Assembly (NCBI GenBank): GCA_913057845.1
Contig: CAJXPC010000057.1
Span: 1-8,797, forward strand
Source of the DNA: an uncultured Pseudomonadota bacterium
GTDB taxonomy: Bacteria; Pseudomonadota; Gammaproteobacteria; Burkholderiales; Eutrophovitaceae
Direction of reading: 5' to 3'
DNA: 8,797 nt
Part shown: piece by piece, positions 6,055 through 8,797 of the stretch
How the letters are laid out: the number at the start of each line of letters is the position of its first letter
Numbering within the stretch: the first letter of the stretch is position 1
The notes under the pieces: model-generated
Databases searched by the model: none
The model's input: only the letters and a program-made list of their open reading frames with translations
Told to the model about the DNA's origin: nothing
Translations under genes and position numbers: made by a program

Positions 6055-6300
6055 GTAAGCGTCCGGCCATCACACCTTGCTGGTGACCGTTGGCGTCCAG
6101 TTGTGCGGCAGTAACTCATCAATGGCGTTATTCTTCTGCGTCGGCAGCTTCGTTAGCACCTCTTTCAAATATTCATAAGGATCATGCCCAGTATTTTAGC
6201 TTCAGCAACGTAGAGTGCTGACTGAAGGCGGACGTTCAGCCCTCGCTTGCGGTTGCGCGTGATCACCACCATCAAGACCTAAACCAAGGAAAGGGTAATG
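6055..6300 (-). mobile_element. Right-end remnant of an IS66-family insertion sequence
   Basis: The element end begins GTAAGCGTCCGG at 6055, matching the GTAA that starts IS66-family terminal inverted repeats. The transposase stop lies only 15 bases inside, as usual for the right end of these elements. Only the end and the transposase C-terminus remain; the left end, the accessory genes and a target duplication are not visible. The inner limit near 6300 is approximate. A similar CGTCCGG occurs again at about 6027-6033, just outside the end. Confidence 0.75.
6070..6257 (-). pseudogene. Decayed IS66-family transposase C-terminus (TnpC-like)
   Basis: On the minus strand, 6186 to 6070 reads HDPYEYLKEVLTKLPTQK, then NNAIDELLPHNW and a short tail to TGA. 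This is the characteristic IS66 C-terminal element. Just upstream the frame shifts by one base near 6187: NVRLQSALYVAEAKILG continues into HDPYEYL only if a base is restored. The rest of the protein, normally about 500 residues, is missing. The fragment is non-functional. Confidence 0.8.
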
Positions 6301-6411
6301 GCTAGACGTGGTTTATCGGAAATAAATTCTTGTTCAGTGAACATATCAATTACTCTATATTTTAGTTAGCATTGAACGATAAACTAACAAATTTTTTGCG
6401 ACCAAACATAT

Positions 6412-6828
6412 TTACTTTCGTGGCCGGCCGCCAGCGTAGCTATCAATCGACTCATTGATATTCGCACATCGAACCTTATCTTTCGTGTAAATTTCAGCAC
6501 TAGGTTCTAGCCACGACATATCGTCAAAGCCTCCTGCTTTAATGTGCAACATTTCCGGTGTCATATGGACCTCAGAGAAAATTGGGGACCCACAGTTACT
6601 ACAGAACGTACGTTTGACTGGCATACCCGAATCACCAACTGACTCATAGGTTTTTAAAAATCCCGGCTTCTGAATAGAAACTTGCTCCTTCGCATAACTA
6701 GCCACTATTGAATAGGGAGCGCTCGTCTGCTTTTTGCAATCATTACAATGGCAATAGATTACTCTAACCGGATCACCCACTATTTCATATCGCGTTTCCC
6801 CACACAAACAGCCTCCGACACGTTCCAT
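6412..6828 (-). CDS. GFA/CENP-V-type zinc-binding protein
   Basis: A 138-residue protein of the GFA family (glutathione-dependent formaldehyde-activating enzyme-like). The expected zinc-binding cysteines are all present: C7 and C9 in GGCLCG, C26, C28 and C31 in YCHCNDCKKQ, and C76 and C79 in FCSNCGSPIF. GFA of Paracoccus was proposed to speed the joining of formaldehyde and glutathione, but most homologues are of unproven function. The start at 6828 is preferred because AAGGGGA lies 6 bases upstream; a longer in-frame start at 6885 adds 19 residues without a ribosome binding site. It is monocistronic on the minus strand, 159 bases beyond the tRNA terminator. No convincing promoter or terminator is seen; an AT-rich stretch near 6890-6960 is the likely promoter region. 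It carries no signal peptide. Confidence 0.9.
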   Translation of the reverse strand: MERVGGCLCGETRYEIVGDPVRVIYCHCNDCKKQTSAPYSIVASYAKEQVSIQKPGFLKTYESVGDSGMPVKRTFCSNCGSPIFSEVHMTPEMLHIKAGGFDDMSWLEPSAEIYTKDKVRCANINESIDSYAGGRPRK

Positions 6829-6986
6829 AATTTTCCCCTTTGTTGTTAAATCCGCCTGAAAGCATTGTAGGACATAGGCCCACAACTTTTAAATAGTGAG
6901 ATTAGGATTTTTTAAGGTGTGTAATCCGCATAAAATCAACAACTTAAAGGTTTTATCTAATCTATAATGAGACGGTAATAGACAAT

Positions 6987-7016
6987 AAAAAACCGACATC
7001 ATTACAATATCGGTTT
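6987..7016 (-). terminator. Terminator of tRNA-Asn
   Basis: Read leftward, AAACCGATAT (7007-7016) pairs with ATGTCGGTTT (6990-6999), a 10-bp stem with one G-U and a 7-base loop, ending in six T (6987-6992). It begins 8 bases after the tRNA 3' end. Confidence 0.88.
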
Positions 7017-7024
7017 CTTATAAC

Positions 7025-7100
7025 TGGCTCCTCGACCAGGACTCGAACCTGGGACCCACTGATTAACAGTCAGTTGCTCTACCAACTGAGCTATCGAGGA
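7025..7100 (-). tRNA. tRNA-Asn (anticodon GUU)
   Basis: A 76-nt tRNA with encoded 3' CCA (7025-7027) and discriminator G. The acceptor stem pairs TCCTCGA with TCGAGGA, the D arm has AGCTCAGTTGGTAGAGC, the anticodon stem ACTGA/TCAGT holds the loop CTGTTAA with anticodon GTT, and the T arm contains GGTTCGAGTCC. A promoter and a terminator flank it, so it is an independent unit, though the aminotransferase upstream has no terminator and could also read into it. Confidence 0.97.
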
Positions 7101-7114
7101 ATCGGAAGGCGCTT

Positions 7115-7143
7115 ATGATAGTGATTCGCAGTCGGTTGGTCAA
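7115..7143 (-). promoter_or_regulatory. Promoter of tRNA-Asn
   Basis: On the minus strand TTGACC (7138-7143) and TATCAT (7115-7120) are 17 bases apart, a near-ideal sigma-70 promoter. The following AAGCGCC makes a GC-rich discriminator typical of stringently controlled stable-RNA promoters. The -35 lies 9 bases past the aminotransferase stop codon. Confidence 0.75.
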
Positions 7144-7152
7144 CTAGAGTGC

Positions 7153-8358
7153 TTAGGTAATCACTTTAGCTATGGCTTCTGAAACCACACCAATATTTTT
7201 TGAATTGAGGGCTGCAACACAAATCCGACCACTTTCAATGGCATAGATCGAGTATTCCTCTCTAAGCCTAACCACTTGCTCTCGGGTTAGACCCGAATAG
7301 GAAAACATGCCTTGTTGTCTCGTGATGAAGGAAAAATCAACATCCGGACAGAGTTTTGCAATATTGCTCGATAATTCTAATCTCATGTGTTTGATGCGCT
7401 CACGCATACCTCCAAGCTCAGTATCCCATTGGCTCTTAAGGTCCGAGTCAGCAAGCACCGTCTCGACTACCGCGCCACTATAGATAGGTGGGTTCGAGTA
7501 ATTGGTGCGTATAAGCCGTTTTAACTGGCTTTGTACACGTTTTGCTTCCTCTGCAGAGCTGGACACAATCGAGAGGCCACCGATACGCTCTCCGTATAGG
7601 GAGAATGACTTCGAGAACGAATTGGAGATAATTAAGTTTTTACAGCGTTCCGTGAACAGGCGCACCACAAAACCATCTTCGTCGAGCGAGACCCCAAAAC
7701 CTTGATATGCAATGTCAAGAAACGGAATTAATGCGTGCTCAACGATGAGCTCAGCAATGATTTTCCACTGTTCCGTATTCAGATCCACACCAGTTGGGTT
7801 GTGACAGCAAGCGTGCAGTAACACTACGGATTGTTTTGGGAGCGTTTTGAGTTGTTCGACCATCTGATCAAACGCGATGCCTCCGGTGTTTGAATCGTAG
7901 TAGGGGTAGACGTTGACTTTGAGACCGGCATTTTGAAAAATGCCACGATGGTTCTCCCAGCTTGGATCAGAAATCCAGACATCAGAGCAACCGACCACTT
8001 GCTTTAAGAAGTCCGCACCAACTCTAAGGGCACCCGTGCCACCCAAAGTCTGCGCCGTGATGATTCGGTTCTCAGCCAATGCGTCAGACTCAGCTCCAAA
8101 AAGAAGAGCTTGAACCAATTTGCCGTAATTCGCGTTTCCATCAATGGGCTGATAAGGGCGAGCGGCTTGTTTGCCTACAACGCGTGCTTCAGCCGATTTG
8201 ACGCATTCAAGCAAAGGCACAGAGCCTGCATCATCGTAGTAGACCCCAACGCCTAAATTAACCTTATTAGGGTTCGCATCTGACTTAAAAAGTTCAGTAA
8301 GCCCTAAAATAGGGTCACTGGGTGCTAATTCAACAGTACTAAAAGCGGAAGTCGTCAT
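7153..8358 (-). CDS. tyrB: Aromatic amino acid aminotransferase (class I, AAT family)
   Basis: A PLP-dependent cytosolic aminotransferase of 401 residues, the usual length for the aspartate/aromatic group. It transfers the amino group between aromatic amino acids or aspartate and 2-oxoglutarate. Visible active-site residues are Trp134 in DPSWENH, Asn187 in CCHNPTG, Asp215 and Tyr218 in DIAYQGFG, the Schiff-base Lys250 in SNSFSKSFSLYGERIGG with Arg258, and the substrate-carboxylate Arg378 in ESGRIC. Aromatic rather than purely aspartate specificity is inferred from overall likeness and from the divergent uvrB neighbour; an aspC-type activity cannot be excluded. The ATG at 8358 has no strong Shine-Dalgarno, but the N-terminus aligns with the family. 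A TACAAT -10 (8403-8408) lies in the divergent gap. There is no terminator before the tRNA promoter. Confidence 0.92.
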   Translation of the reverse strand: MTTSAFSTVELAPSDPILGLTELFKSDANPNKVNLGVGVYYDDAGSVPLLECVKSAEARVVGKQAARPYQPIDGNANYGKLVQALLFGAESDALAENRIITAQTLGGTGALRVGADFLKQVVGCSDVWISDPSWENHRGIFQNAGLKVNVYPYYDSNTGGIAFDQMVEQLKTLPKQSVVLLHACCHNPTGVDLNTEQWKIIAELIVEHALIPFLDIAYQGFGVSLDEDGFVVRLFTERCKNLIISNSFSKSFSLYGERIGGLSIVSSSAEEAKRVQSQLKRLIRTNYSNPPIYSGAVVETVLADSDLKSQWDTELGGMRERIKHMRLELSSNIAKLCPDVDFSFITRQQGMFSYSGLTREQVVRLREEYSIYAIESGRICVAALNSKNIGVVSEAIAKVIT

Positions 8359-8455
8359 ATACTGGTCGTTGTTAAGATATGCGTTAGAAATAAACGGGCA
8401 TTATTGTACCGCACGTGTTCATGGTAATTCCACAAGAAACAAGGCCCACTAGATT
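8359..8455. promoter_or_regulatory. Divergent promoter region between the aminotransferase and uvrB
   Basis: This 97-base gap must drive both genes. For the aminotransferase, TACAAT on the minus strand (8403-8408) is a good -10 but has no clear -35. For uvrB a weak TTGTAC (8404-8409) and TAATTC (8425-8430) are the only candidates. I see no LexA-type CTG-N10-CAG box. Confidence 0.45.
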
Positions 8456-8761
8456 TTGTCTACAGAAAAATTGATCAGATTCCCCAATAGTCCATTTTTA
8501 CTCAACCAGCTATTCGAACCCGCAGGAGATCAACCAGAGGCCATAGAGGCTCTTTTGAGGGGCTTAACGAGTCAGATGTCGCATCAGACCTTACTTGGCG
8601 TCACGGGCTCAGGAAAAACCTTTACGATGGCCAACGTGATCGCTCGATCAGGACGTCCTGCGATAGTCATCGCTCCTAATAAAACCTTAGCGGCACAACT
8701 CTACTCCGAATTTAAGGATTTTTTTCCAAAAAATGCGGTTGAGTATTTCGTGTCTTATTAC
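8456..8761 (+). CDS. uvrB: UvrABC excinuclease subunit B, 5' part only
   Basis: The first 102 residues of the nucleotide-excision-repair helicase-like subunit that works with UvrA and UvrC in the cytoplasm; the full protein is about 670 residues. Seen here are PAGDQPEAI (22-30), the Walker A loop GVTGSGKT (48-55), the [17 protein letters not shown] stretch (70-86), and VEYFVSYY, which normally continues DYYQPEAY. The start is taken as TTG 8456: an in-frame TAG at 8450-8452 excludes anything longer, and AAGG at 8441-8444 is a modest ribosome binding site. A second TTG at 8471 is possible. The gene is cut by adapter sequence at 8761, so the truncation is technical, not biological. Confidence 0.95.
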
Positions 8762-8797
8762 TGTCTCTTATACACATCTCCGAGCCCACGAGACCTC
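8761..8797 (+). other. Illumina Nextera adapter contamination
   Basis: The 19-base Tn5 mosaic end CTGTCTCTTATACACATCT (8761-8779) is followed by CCGAGCCCACGAGAC (8780-8794), the read-2 side Nextera adapter, and by CTC, presumably the start of an i7 index. It replaces the expected continuation of uvrB. The first base may be shared with the genome. Confidence 0.98.

Noticed and set aside
7025..7100. tRNA-Asn as an integration site for a genomic island
   Set aside because: No direct repeat of the tRNA 3' end and no integrase gene in the window; the flanks look like ordinary backbone.
8359..8455. A LexA box controlling uvrB
   Set aside because: No CTG-N10-CAG arrangement is found in the divergent gap.

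Overview
This 8.8-kb window looks like the end of a draft-genome contig from a gammaproteobacterium, probably marine, with moderate to low GC. The assignment rests on divergent aromatic aminotransferase and uvrB genes (an arrangement I recall from Pseudomonas and relatives), a tRNA-Asn with encoded CCA, and an envelope rich in exported small proteins. The last 37 bases are not genomic: they are Illumina Nextera adapter that truncates uvrB.

Left part (1-2426): after a short unidentified coding-like stretch and a structured 200-bp region with a leftward terminator come three genes on the + strand. They encode an exported PQQ/sorbosone-type six-bladed propeller dehydrogenase, a small periplasmic cytochrome c, and a Rap1a/Tai-domain exported protein that overlaps the cytochrome stop codon by one base. 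A strong terminator sits between the dehydrogenase and the cytochrome. The likely logic is periplasmic oxidation of a sugar or aldehyde with electrons passed to the cytochrome; the role of the Rap1a-like protein is unknown.

Middle (2427-5122): two convergent exported Cys-containing proteins, LprI/DUF1311-like (+) and Adhesin_E-like (-), are followed by a Tat-exported alpha/beta hydrolase of the MetX-like type. The hydrolase has an AT-rich upstream region with repeated TTTTATT half-sites and ends in a strong terminator.

Right-middle (5123-6411): a clearly GC-richer YibF-like glutathione S-transferase lies beside the decayed right end of an IS66-family insertion sequence, which suggests acquisition by transfer. 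A perfect 16-bp palindrome lies between them.

Right part (6412-8797): a GFA/CENP-V-type zinc protein (-), tRNA-Asn with its own promoter and terminator (-), a class I aromatic amino acid aminotransferase (-), and the 5' end of uvrB (+). This is conserved chromosomal backbone.

I found no CRISPR array, phage genes or complete defence system. The points most worth following are the cytochrome/Rap1a coupling, the cluster of exported inhibitor-like proteins, the Tat-targeted MetX-like hydrolase, and a possible small RNA at the left end.
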